From assembly GCA_033782935.1 (NCBI GenBank), contig JAWQEG010000412.1, forward strand, positions 1,043,501 to 1,107,500: a DNA stretch of 64,000 nucleotides, given 5' to 3'. Origin of the DNA: Petrolisthes cinctipes. Lineage: Eukaryota > Arthropoda > Malacostraca > Decapoda > Porcellanidae. Each line of letters starts with the position of its first letter. Position 1 is the first letter of the stretch. The position numbers and the translations under genes were made by a program. Below, in pieces: positions 17,201-30,284 of this stretch. Below the pieces are notes generated by a model. That model saw only the letters and a program-made list of their open reading frames with translations, searched no databases and was not told the origin of the DNA.

Positions 17201-20200
17201 TGGGACCTCTAAATATCGAATTTTCGGGTGTTTTGGGAATGAATTTGAGATATCGATTTTTTGCACCAAAAATATCGATTTTCAGCATGTTTTGGGCCTG
17301 AATTTTGAAAATACTCTAACACGGAGTAGGCATGTACAGATTGCTTCTGGGACCCCAAAATATCGAATTTTCGGGTGTTTAGGGCCAGAATTTGAGATAT
17401 AAACGTGTACAGAGGATGCATGCACATATCGACTTTTGGGCACCTAAAAGATCGATTTTCAGTATGTTTTTGGCCTGTATTTTGAAAATACTCTAACACG
17501 GAGTAGGCATGTGCAGATACCTTCTGGGACCTCTAAATATCGAATTTTCGGGTGTTTTGGGACTGAATTTGAGATATCGATTTTTTGGCACCTAAAATGT
17601 CGATTTTTTGCATGTTTTTAGCCTATATTTTGAAAATATTCTAGCACTGTGTAGGCATGTACAGATTGCTTTTGGGACCCCAAAATATTGAATTTTCGGG
17701 TGTTTTGAGCCTGAATTTGAGATATAAACGGGTACAGAAGATACATACACATATTGACTTTGGGCATCTAAAATATCGATTTTCAGCATGTTTTGGGCCT
17801 GTATTTTGAAAATACTCTAACACTGAGTAGGCATGTACAGATTGCTTCTGGGACCCCAAAATATTGAATTTTCGGGTGTTTTGAGCCTGAATTTGAGATA
17901 TAAACGGGTACTGAAGATGCATGCACATATCGACTTTTGTGCACCTAAAAGATCGATTTTCAGTATGTTTTGAGCATGTATTTTGAAAATACTCTAACAC
18001 GGAGTAGGCATGTACAGATCGCTTCTGGGACCCCTAAATATCGATTTTTCGGGTGTTTTGGGACTGAATTTGAGATATCGATTTTTTGGCACCTAAAATG
18101 TCGATTTTTTGCATGTTTTTAGCCTATATTTTGAAAATATTCTATCACTGTGTAGGCATGTACAGATTGCTTTTGGGACCCCAAAATATTGAATTTTCGG
18201 GTGTTTTGAGCCAGAATTTGAGATATAAACGGGTACAGAAGATACATGCACATATTGACTTTGGGCATCTAAAATATCGATTTTCAGCATGTTTTGGGCC
18301 TGTATTTTGAAAATACTCTAACACTGAGTAGGCATGTACAGATTGCTTCTGGGACCCCAAAATATTGAATTTTCGGGTGTTTTGAGCCTGAATTTGAGAT
18401 ATCGATTTTTTGGCACCTAAAATGTCGATTTTTTGCATGTTTTTAGCCTATATTTTGAAAATATTCTAGCACTGTGTAGGCATGTACAGATTGCTTTTGG
18501 GACCCCAAAATATTGAATTTTCGGGTGTTTTGAGCCTGAATTTGAGATATAAACGGGTACAGAAGATACATACACATATTGACTTTGGGCATCTAAAATA
18601 TCGATTTTCAGCATGTTTTGGGCCTGTATTTTGAAAATACTCTAACACTGAGTAGGCATGTACAGATTGCTTCTGGGACCCCAAAATATTGAATTTTCGG
18701 GTGTTTTGAGCCTGAATTTGAGATATAAACGGGTACTGAAGATGCATGCACATATCGACTTTTGTGCACCTAAAAGATCGATTTTCAGTATGTTTTGGGC
18801 CTGTATTTTGAAAATACTCTAACACTGAGTAGGCATGTACAGATTGCTTCTGGGACCCCAAAATATTGAATTTTCGGGTGTTTTGAGCCTGAATTTGAGA
18901 TATAAACGGGTACTGAAGATGCATGCGCATATCGACTTTTGTGCACCTAAAAGATCGATTTTCAGTATGTTTTGAGCATGTATTTTGAAAATACTCTAAC
19001 ACGGAGAAGGCATGTACAGATCGCTTCTGGGACCCCTAAATATCGAAATTTCGGGTGTTTTGGGACTAAATTTGAGATATCGACTTTTTGGCACCTAAAA
19101 GATCGATTTTTAGCATGTTTTTAGCCTATATTTTGAAAATATTCTAGCACTGAGTAGGCATGTACAGATTGCTTCTGGGACCCCAAAATATTGAATTTTC
19201 GGGTGTTTTGAGCCTGAATTTGAGATATAAACGGGTACAGAAGATACATGCACATATTGACTTTGGGCACCAAAAATATCGATTTTCAGCATGTTTTGGG
19301 CCTGAATTTTGAAAATACTCTAACAAGGAGTAGGCATGTACAGATCGCTTCTGGGACCCCAAAATATCGAATTTTCGGGTGTTTAGGGCCAGAATTTGAG
19401 ATATAAACGGGTACAGAAGATGCATGCACATATCGACTTTTGGGCACCTAAAAGATCGATTTTCAGTATGTTTTTGGCCTGTATTTTGAAAATACTCTAA
19501 CACGGAGTAGGCATGTACAGATCGCTTCTGGGACCTCTAAATATCGAATTTTCGGGTGTTTTGGGAATGAATTTGAGATATCGATTTTTTGGCACCTAAA
19601 ATGTCGATTTTTAGCATGTTTTTAGCCTATATTATGAAAATATTCTAGCACTGTGTAGGCATGTACAGATTGCTTCTGGGACCCCAAAATATTGAATTTT
19701 CGGGTGTTTTGAGCCTGAATTTGAGATATAAACGGGTACAGAAGATACATGCACATATTGACTTTGGGCATCAAAAATATCGATTTTCAGCATGTTTTGG
19801 GCCTGTATTTTGAAAATACTCTAACACTGAGTAGGCATGTACAGATTGCTTCTGGGACCCCCAAAATATTGAATTTTCGGGTGTTTTGAGCCTAAATTTG
19901 AGATATAAACGGGTACATAAGATACATGCACATATTGACTTTGGGCACCAAAAATATCGATTTTCAGCATGTTTTGGGCCTGAATTTTGAAAATACTCTA
20001 ACACAAAGTAGGCATGTACAGATCGCTTCTGGGACCCCAAAATATCGAATTTTCGGGTGTTTAGGGCCAGAATTTGAGATATAAACGGGTACAGAAGATG
20101 CATGCACATATCGACTTTTGGGCACCTAAAAGATCGATTTTCAGTATGTTTTTGGCCTGTATTTTGAAAATACTCTAACACGGAGTAGGTATGTACAGAT

Positions 20201-20251
20201 ACCTTCTGGGACCTCTAAATATCGAATTTTCGGGTGTTTTGGGAATGAATT
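14240..20251. repeat. 3006-bp higher-order repeat, two nearly identical copies
   Basis: Copy 1 spans about 14240-17245 and copy 2 about 17246-20251, with a constant offset of 3006 bp (six 501-bp trimers). Private variants such as ACACAAAGTAGG, GTAGGTATG and GACCCCCAAAATATTG occur in both. The only difference I found is GGAGTAGG versus GGAGAAGG near 16000/19006. The junction near 17246-17275 joins an S monomer to the middle of a different monomer (TTTTTTGCACCAAAAA), the same join as at 14251-14266. Confidence 0.88.
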
Positions 20252-23200
20252 TGAGATATCGATTTTTTGGCACCTAAAATGTCGATTTTTAGCATGTTTT
20301 TAGCCTATATTTTGAAAATATTCTAGCACTGTGTAGGCATGTACAGATTGCTTCTGGGACCCCAAAGTATTGAATTTTCGGGTGTTTTGAGCCTGAATTT
20401 GAGATATAAACGGGTACAGAAGATACATGCACATATTGACTTTGGGCATCAAAAATATCGATTTTCAGCATGTTTTGGGCCTGTATTTTGAAAATACTCT
20501 AACACTGAGTAGGCATGTACAGATTGCTTCTGGGACCCCCAAGATATTGAATTTTCGGGTGTTTTGAGCCTGAATTTGAGATATAAACGGGTACATAAGA
20601 TACATGCACATATTGACTTTGGGCACCAAAAATATCGATTTTCAGCATGTTTTAGGCCTGAATTTTGAAAATACTCTAACACGGAGTAGGCATGTACAGA
20701 TCGCTTCTGGGACCCCAAAATATCGAATTTTCGGGTGTTTAGGGCCAGAATTTGAGATATAAACGGGTACAGAAGATGCATGCACATATCGACTTTTGGG
20801 CACCTAAAAGATCGATTTTCAGTATGTTTTTGGCCTGTATTTTGAAAATACTCTAACACAGAGTAGGCATGTACAGATCGCTTTTGGGACCCCTAAATAT
20901 CGAATTTTCGGGTGTTTTGGGACTGAATTTGAGATATCGACTTTTTGGCACATAAAAGATCGATTTTTAGCATGTTTTTAGCCTATATTTTGAAAATATT
21001 CTAGCACTGAGTAGGCATGTACAGATTGCTTCTGGGACCCGAAAATATTGAATTTTCGGGTGTTTTGAGCCTGAATTTGAGATATAAACAGGTACAGAAG
21101 TTACATGCACATATTGACTTTGGGCATCTAAAATATAGATTGTCAGCATGTTTTCGGCCTGTATTTTGAAAATACTCTAACACTGAGTAGGCATGTACAG
21201 ATTGCTTCTGGGACCCCAAAATATTGAATTTTCGGGTGTTTTGAGCCTGAATTTGAGATATAAACGGGTACTGAAGATGCATGCACATATCGACTTTTGT
21301 GCACCTAAAAGATCGATTTTCAGTATGTTTTGAGCATGTATTTTGAAAATACTCTAACACGGAGTAGGCATGTACAGATACCTTCTGGGACCTCTAAATA
21401 TCGAATTTTCGGGTGTTTTGGGACTGAATTTGAGATATCGATTTTTTGGCACCTAAAATGTCGATTTTTTGCATGTTTTTAGCCTATATTTTGAAAATAT
21501 TCTAGCACTGTGTAGGCATGTACAGATTGCTTTTGGGACCCCAAAATATTGAATTTTCGGGTGTTTTGAGCCTGAATTTGAGATATAAACGGGTACAGAA
21601 GATACATACACATATTGACTTTGGGCATCTAAAATATCGATTTTCAGCATGTTTTGGGCCTGTATTTTGAAAATACTCTAACACTGAGTAGGCATGTACA
21701 GATTGCTTCTGGGACCCCAAAATATTGAATTTTCGGGTGTTTTGAGCCTGAATTTGAGATATAAACGGGTACTGAAGATGCATGCACATATCGACTTTTG
21801 TGCACCTAAAAGATCGATTTTCAGTATGTTTTGAGCATGTATTTTGAAAATACTCTAACACGGAGTAGGCATGTACAGATCGCTTCTGGGACCCCTAAAT
21901 ATCGAATTTTCGGGTGTTTTGGGACTGAATTTGAGATATCGATTTTTTGGCACCTAAAATGTCGATTTTTTGCATGTTTTTAGCCTATATTTTGAAAATA
22001 TTCTATCACTGTGTAGGCATGTACAGATTGCTTTTGGGACCCCAAAATATTGAATTTTCGGGTGTTTTGAGCCTGAATTTGAGATATAAACGGGTACAGA
22101 AGATACATGCACATATTGACTTTGGGCATCTAAAATATCGATTTTCAGCATGTTTTGGGCCTGTATTTTGAAAATACTCTAACACTGAGTAGGCATGTAC
22201 AGATTGCTTCTGGGACCCCAAAATATTGAATTTTCGGGTGTTTTGAGCCTGAATTTGAGATATAAACGGGTACTGAAGATGCATGCACATATCGACTTTT
22301 GTGCATCTAAAAGATCGATTTTCAGTATGTTTTGAGCATGTATTTTGAAAATACTCTAACACGGAGTAGGCATGTACAGATCGCTTCTGGGACCCCTAAA
22401 TATCGAAATTTCGGGTGTTTTGGGACTGAATTTGAGATATCGACTTTTTGGCACCTAAAAGATCGATTTTTAGCATGTTTTTAGCCTATATTTTGAAAAT
22501 ATTCTAGCACTGAGTAGGCATGTACAGATTGCTTTTGGGACCCCAAAATATTGAATTTTCGGGTGTTTTGAGACTGAATTTGAGATATAAACGGGTACAG
22601 AAGATACATGCACATATTGACTTTGGGCACCAAAAATATCGATTTTCAGCATGTTTTGGGCCTGAATTTTGAAAATACTCTAACACGGAGTAGGCATGTA
22701 CAGATCGCTTCTGGGACCCCAAAATATCGAATTTTCGGGTGTTTAGGGCCAGAATTTGAGATATAAACGGGTACAGAAGATGCATGCACATATCGACTTT
22801 TGGGCACCTAAAAGATCGATTTTCAGTATGTTTTTGGCCTGTATTTTGAAAATACTCTAACACGGAGTAGGCATGTACAGATACCTTCTGGGACCTCTAA
22901 ATATCGAATTTTCGGGTGTTTTGGGAATGAATTTGAGATATAGATTTTTTGGCACCTAAAATGTCGATTTTTAGCATGTTTTTAGCCTATATTTTGAAAA
23001 TATTCTAGCACTGTGTAGGCATGTACAGATTGCTTCTGGGACCCCAAAATATTGAATTTTCGGGTGTTTTGAGCCTGAATTTGAGATATAAACGGGTACA
23101 GAAGATACATGCACATATTGACTTTGGGCATCAAAAATATCGATTTTCAGCATGTTTTGGGCCTGTATTTTGAAAATACTCTAACACTGAGTAGGCATGT

Positions 23201-26200
23201 ACAGATTGCTTCTGGGACCCCAAAATATTGAATTTTCGGGTGTTTTGAGCCTGAATTTGAGATATAAACGGGTACTGAAGATGCATGCACATATCGACTT
23301 TTGTGCACCTAAAAGATCGATTTTCAGTATGTTTTGAGCATGTATTTTGAAAATACTCTAACACGGAGTAGGCATGTACAGATTGCTTCTGGGACCCCTA
23401 AATATCGAATTTTCGGGTGTTTTGTGACTGAATTTGAGATATCGACTTTTTGGCACCTAAAAGATCGACTTTTAGCATGTTTTTAGCCTATATTTTGAAA
23501 ATATTCTAGCACTGAGTAGGCATGTACAGATTGCTTCTGGGACCCCAAAATATTGAATTTTCGGGTGTTTTGAGCCTGAATTTGAGATATAAACGGGTAC
23601 AGAAGATACATGCACATATTGACTTTGGGCACCAAAAATATCGATTTTCAGCATGTTTTGGGCCTGAATTTTGAAAATACTCTAACACGGAGTAGGCATG
23701 TACAGATACCTTCTGGGACCTCTAAATATCGAATTTTCGGGTGTTTTGGGAATGAATTTGAGATATCGATTTTTTGGCACCTAAAATGTCGATTTTTAGC
23801 ATGTTTTTAGCCTATATTTTGAAAATATTCTAGCACTGTGTAGGCATGTACAGATTGCTTCTGGGACCCCAAAATATTGAATTTTCGGGTGTTTTGAGCC
23901 TGAATTTGAGATATAAACGGGTACAGAAGATACATGCACATATTGACTTTGGGCACCAAAAATATCGATTTTCAGCATGTTTTGGGTCTGAATTTTGAAA
24001 ATACTCTAACACGGAGTAGGCATGTACAGATCGCTTCTGGGAACCCTAAATATCGAATTTTCTGGTGTTTTGAGCCTGAATTTGAGATATAAACGGGTAC
24101 TGAAGATGCATGCACATATCGACTTTTGTGCACCTAAAAGATCGATTTTCAGTATGTTTTGAGCATGTATTTTGAAAATACTCTAACACGGAGTAGGCAT
24201 GTACAGATCGCTTCTGGGACCCCTAAATATCGAATTTTCGGGTGTTTTGGGACTGAATTTGAGATATCGACTTTTTGGCACCTAAAAGATCGATTTTTAG
24301 TATGTTTTTAGCCTATATTTTGAAAATATTCTAACACTGAGTAGGCATGTACAGATTGCTTCTGGGACCCCAAAATATTGAATTTTCGGGTGTTTTGAGC
24401 CTGAATTTGAGATATAAACGGGTACAAAAGATACATGCACATATTGACTTTGGGCATCTAAAATATCGATTTTCAGCATGTTTTGGGCCTGTATTTTGAA
24501 AATACTCTAACACTGAGTAGGCATGTACAGATTGCTTCTGGGACCCCAAAATATTGAATTTTTGGGTGTTTTGACCCTGAATTTGAGATATAAACGGGTA
24601 CTGAAGATGCATGCACATATCGACTTTTGGGCACCTAAAAGATCGATTTTCAGTATGTTTTTGGCCTGTATTTTGAAAATACTCTAACACAGAGTAGGCA
24701 TGTACAGATCGCTTCTGGGACCCCTAAATATCGAATTTTCGGGTGTTTTGGGACTGAATTTGAGATATCGACTTTTTGGCACCTAAAAGATCGATTTTTA
24801 GCATGTTTTTAGCCTATATTTTGAAAATATTCTAGCACTGAGTAGACATGTACAGATTGCTTCTGGGACCCCAAAATATTGAATTTTCGGGTGTCTTGAG
24901 CCTGAATTTGAGATATATTGACTTTGGGCACCAAAAATATCGATTTTCAGCATGTTTTGGGCCTGAATTTTGAAAATACTCTAACACGGAGTAGGCATGT
25001 ACAGATCGCTTCTGGGACCCCAAAATATCGAATTTTCGGGTGTTTAGGGCCAGAATTTGAGATATAAACGGGTACAGAAGATGCATGCACATATCGACTT
25101 TTGGGCACCTAAAAGATCGATTTTCAGTAAGTTTTGAGCATGTATTTTGAAAATACTCTAACACGGAGTAGGCATGTACAGATTGCTTCTGGGACCCCAA
25201 AATATCGAATTTTCGGGTGTTTAGGGCCAGAATTTGAGATATAAACGGGTACAGAGGATGCATGCACATATCGACTTTTGTGCACCTAAAAGATCGATTT
25301 TCAGTATGTTTTTGACCTGTATTTTGAAAATACTCTAACACGGAGTAGGCATGTACAGATACCTTCTGGGACCTCTAAATATCGAATTTTCGGGTGTTTT
25401 GGGACTGAATTTGAGATATCGATTTTTTGGCACCTAAAATGTCGATTTTTTGCATGTTTTTAGCCTATATTTTGAAAATATTCTAGCACTGTGTAGGCAT
25501 GTACAGATTGCTTTTGGGACCCCAAAATATTGAATTTTCGGGTGTTTTGAGCCTGAATTTGAGATATAAACGGGTACAGAAGATACATACACATATTGAC
25601 TTTGGGCATCTAAAATATCGATTTTCAGCATGTTTTGGGCCTGTATTTCGAAAATACTCTAACACTGAGTAGGCATGTACAGATTGCTTCTGGGACCCCA
25701 AAATATTGAATTTTCGGGTGTTTTGAGCCTGAATTTGAGATATAAACGGGTACTGAAGATGCATGCTCATATCGACTTTTGCGCACCTAAAAGATCGATT
25801 TTCAGTATGTTTTGAGCATGTATTTTGAAAATACTCTAACACGGAGTAGGCATGTACAGATCGCTTTTGGGACCCCTAAATATCGAATTTTCGGGTGTTT
25901 TGGGACTGAATTTGAGATATCGATTTTTTGGCACCTAAAATGTCGATTTTTTGCATGTTTTTAGCCTATATTTTGAAAATATTCTATCACTGTGTAGGCA
26001 TGTACAGATTGCTTTTGGGACCCCAAAATATTGAATTTTCGGGTGTTTTGAGCCTGAATTTGAGATATAAACGGGTACAGAAGATACATGCACATATTGA
26101 CTTTGGGCATCTAAAATATCGATTTTCAGCATGTTTTGGGCCTGTATTTTGAAAATACTCTAACACTGAGTAGGCATGTACAGATTGCTTCTGGGACCCC

Positions 26201-29040
26201 AAAATATTGAATTTTCGTGTGTTTTGATACTGAATTTGAGATATAAACGGGTACTGAAGATGCATGCACATATCGACTTTTGTGCACCTAAAAGATCGAT
26301 TTTCAGTATGTTTTGAGCATGTATTTTGAAAATACTCTAACACGGAGTAGGCATGTACAGATCGCTTCTGGGACCCCTAAATATCGAAATTTCGGGTGTT
26401 TTGGGACTGAATTTGAGATATCGACTTTTTGGCACCTAAAAGATCGATTTTTAGCATGTTTTTAGCCTATATTTTGAAAATATTCTAGCACTGAGTAGGC
26501 ATGTACAGATTGCTTCTGGGACCCGAAAATATTGAATTTTCGGGTGTTTTGAGCCTGAATTTGAGATATAAACGGGTACAGAAGATACATGCACATATTG
26601 ACTTTGGGCACCAAAAATATCGATTTTCAGCATGTTTTGGGCCTGAATTTTGAAAATACTCTAACACGGAGTAGGCATGTACAGATCGCTTCTGGGACCC
26701 CAAAATATAGAATTTTCGGGTGTTTAGGGCCAGAATTTGAGATATAAACGGGTACAGAAGATGCATGCACATATCGACTTTTGGGCACCTAAAAGATCGA
26801 TTTTCAGTATGTTTTTGGCCTGTATTTTGAAAATACTCTAACACGGAGTAGGCATGTACAGATACCTTCTGGGACCTCTAAATATCGAATTTTCGGGTGT
26901 TTTGGGAATGAATTTGAGATATCGATTTTTTGGCACATAAAATGTCGATTTTTAGCATGTTTTTAGCCTATATTTTGAAAATATTCTAGCACTGTGTAGG
27001 CATGTACAGATTGCTTCTGGGACCCCAAAATATTGAATTTTCGGGTGTTTTGAGAATGAATTTGAGATATAAACGGGTACTGAAGATGCATGCACATATC
27101 GACTTTTGTGCACCTAAAAGATCGATTTTCAGTATTTTTTGAGCATGTATTTTGAAAATACTCTAACACGGAGTAGGCATGTACAGATTGCTTCTGGGAC
27201 CCCTAAATATCGAATTTTCGGGTGTTTTGGGACTGAATTTGAGATATCGACTTTTTGGCACCTAAAATATCGATTTTTAGCATGTTTTTAGCCTATATTT
27301 TGAAAATATTCTAGCACTGTGTAGGCATGTACAGATTGCTTCTGGGACCCCAAAATATTGAATTTTCGAGTATTTTGAGCATGAATTTGAGATATAAACG
27401 GGTACAGAAGATACATGCACATATTGACTTTGGGCATCTAAAATATCGATTTTCAGCATGTTTTGGGCCTGTATTTTGAAAATACTCTAACACTGAGTAG
27501 GCATGTACAGATTGCTTCTGGGACCCCAAAATATTGATTTTTCGGGTGTTTTGAGCCTGAATTTGAGATATAAACGGGTACAGAAGATACATGCACATAT
27601 TGACTTTGGGCACCAAAAATATCGATTTTCAGCATGTTTTAGGCCTGAATTTTGAAAATACTCTAAGACGGAGTAGGCATGTACAGATCGCTTCTGGGAC
27701 CCCAAAATATCGAATTTTCGGGTTTTTAGAGCCAGAATTTGAGATATCGACTTTTTGGTACCTAAAAGATCGATTTTTAGCATGTTTTTAGCCTATATTT
27801 TGAAAATATTCTAGCACTGTGTAGGCATGTACAGATTGCTTCTGGGACCCCAAAATATTGAATTTTCGGGGTGTTTTGAGCCTGAATTTGAGATATAAAC
27901 AGGTACAGAAGATACATGCACATATTGACTTTGGGCATCTAAAATATCGATTTTCAGCATGTTTTGGGCCTGTATTTTGAAAATACTCTAACACTGAGTA
28001 GTCATGTACAGATTGCTTCTGGGACCCCAAAATATTGAATTTTAGGGTGTTTTTAGCCTGAATTTGAGATATAAACGGGTACTGAAGATGCATGCACATA
28101 TCGACTTTTGTGCACCTAAAAGATCGATTTTCAGTATGTTTTGAGCATGTATTTTGAAAATACTCTAACACGGAGTAGGCATGTACAGATCGCTTCTGGG
28201 ACCCCTAAATATGGAATTTTCGGGTGTTTTGGGACTGAATTTGAGATATCGACTTTTTTGCACCTAAAAGATCGATTTTTAGCATGTTTTTAGCCTATAT
28301 TTTGAAAATATTCTAGCACTGAGTAGGCATGTACAGATTGCTTCTGGGACCCCAAAATATTGAATTTTCGGGTGTTTTGAGCCTGAATTTGAGATATAAA
28401 CGGGTACAGAAGATACATGCACATATTGACTTTGGGCACCAAAAATATCGATTTTCAGCATGTTTTGGGCCTGAATTTTGAAAATACTCTAACACGGAGT
28501 AGGCATGTACAGATCGCTTCTGGGACCCCAAAATATCGAATTTTCGGGTGTTTAGGGCCAGAATTTGAGATATAAACGGGTACAGAAGATGCATGCACAT
28601 ATCGACTTTTGGGCACCTAAAAGATCGATTTTCAGTATGTTTTTGACCTGTATTTTGAAAATACTCTAACACGGAGTAGGCATGTACAGATACCTTCTGG
28701 GACCTCTAAATATCGAAATTTCGGGTGTTTTGGGACTGAATTTGAGATATCGACTTTTTTGCACCTAAAAGATCGATTTTTAGCATGTTTTTAGCCTATA
28801 TTTTTTAAAATATTCTAGCACTGAGTAGGCATGTACAGATTGCTTCTGGGACCCCAAAATATTGAATTTTCGGGTGTTTTGAGCCTGAATTTGAGATATA
28901 AACGGGTACAGAAGATACATGCACATATTGACTTTGGGCACCAAAAATATCGATTTTCAGCATGTTTTGGGCCTGAATTTTGAAAATACTCTAACACGGA
29001 GTAGGCATGTACAGATCGCTTCTGGGACCCCAAAATATCG
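20252..29040. repeat. Irregular 501/1002-bp trimer and hexamer array
   Basis: Trimers continue with varying subtype order. A stretch at about 21360-22900 matches about 25341-26880 with an offset of 3981 bp, and also matches 14500-16000 with an offset of 6867 bp. One long monomer near 24908-24920 has lost about 27 bp, which explains why 3981 is 27 bp short of eight trimers (4008). Confidence 0.75.
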
Positions 29041-29690
29041 AATTTTCGGGTGTTTTGGGCCTGAATTTGAGATATCGACTTTGGGCACCTAAAATATCGA
29101 TTTTGAGCATGTTTTGGGTCTATATTTTGAAAATATTTTATTACTAATTAGGCATGTACAGATCACTTCTGGGACCAAAAAATATTGAATTATCGGGTGT
29201 TTTGAGCCTGAATTTGAGATATAAACGGGTACAGAAGATGCATGCACACATCGACTTTGGACACTTAAAATATCGATTTTTAGCATGTTTTGAACCTTTT
29301 TTTTGAAAACATTCTAGCACTGAGTAGGCATGTACAGATCGCTTCTGGGACCCCAAAATATTGAATTTTCGGGTGTTTTTGAGCCTGAATTTGAGATATA
29401 AACGGGTACAGAAAATGAATGCACATATTGACTTTGGGCACCTAAAATATCGATTTGCAGCATGTTTTGTGCCTGTATTTTGAAAATACTCTAACACGGA
29501 GTAGGCATGTACAGATCGCTTCTGGGACCCCAAAATATCGAATATTCGGGTGTTTAGGGCCAGAATTTGAGATATAAACGGGTACAGAAGATGCATGCAC
29601 ATATCGACTTTTGGGCACCTAAAAGATCGATTTTCAGCATGCATTGGGTCTGTATTTTGAAAATACTCTAACACGGAGTAAGCATGTACA
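29041..29690. repeat. Divergent satellite monomers
   Basis: Monomers here differ from the surrounding types at many sites, for example ATTTTATTACTAATTAGGC, GATCACTTCTGGGACC, GAATTATCGGGTG and GCATGCATTGGGTC. They have no close copy elsewhere in the window. They look like older monomers that escaped the recent homogenisation. Confidence 0.7.
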
Positions 29691-30284
29691 GATACCTTCT
29701 GGGACCTCTAAATATCGAATTTTCGGGTGTTTTGGGACTGAATTTGAGATATCGATTTTTTGGCACCTAAAATGTCGATTTTTAGCATGTTTTTAGCCTA
29801 TATTTTGAAAATATTCTAGCACTGTGTAGGCATGTACAGATTGCTTCTGGGACCAGAAAACATTGAATTTTCGGGGTGTTTTGAGCCTGAATTTGAGATA
29901 TAAACAGGTACAGAAGATACATGCACATATTGACTTTGGGCATCTAAAATATCGATTTTCAGCATGTTTTGGGCCTGTATTTTGAAAATACTCTAACACT
30001 GAGTAGGCATGTACAGATTGCTTCTGGGACCCCAAAATATTGAATTTTCGGGTGTTTTGAGCCTGAATTTGAGATATAAACGGGTACTGAAGATGCATGC
30101 ACATATCGACTTTTGTGCACCTAAAAGATCGATTTTCAGTATGTTTTGAGCATGTATTTTGAAAATACTCTAACACGGAGTAGGCATGTACAGATCGCTT
30201 CTGGGACCCCTAAATATCGAAATTTCGGGTGTTTTGGGACTGAATTTGAGATATCGACTTTTTTGCACCTAAAAGATCGATTTT

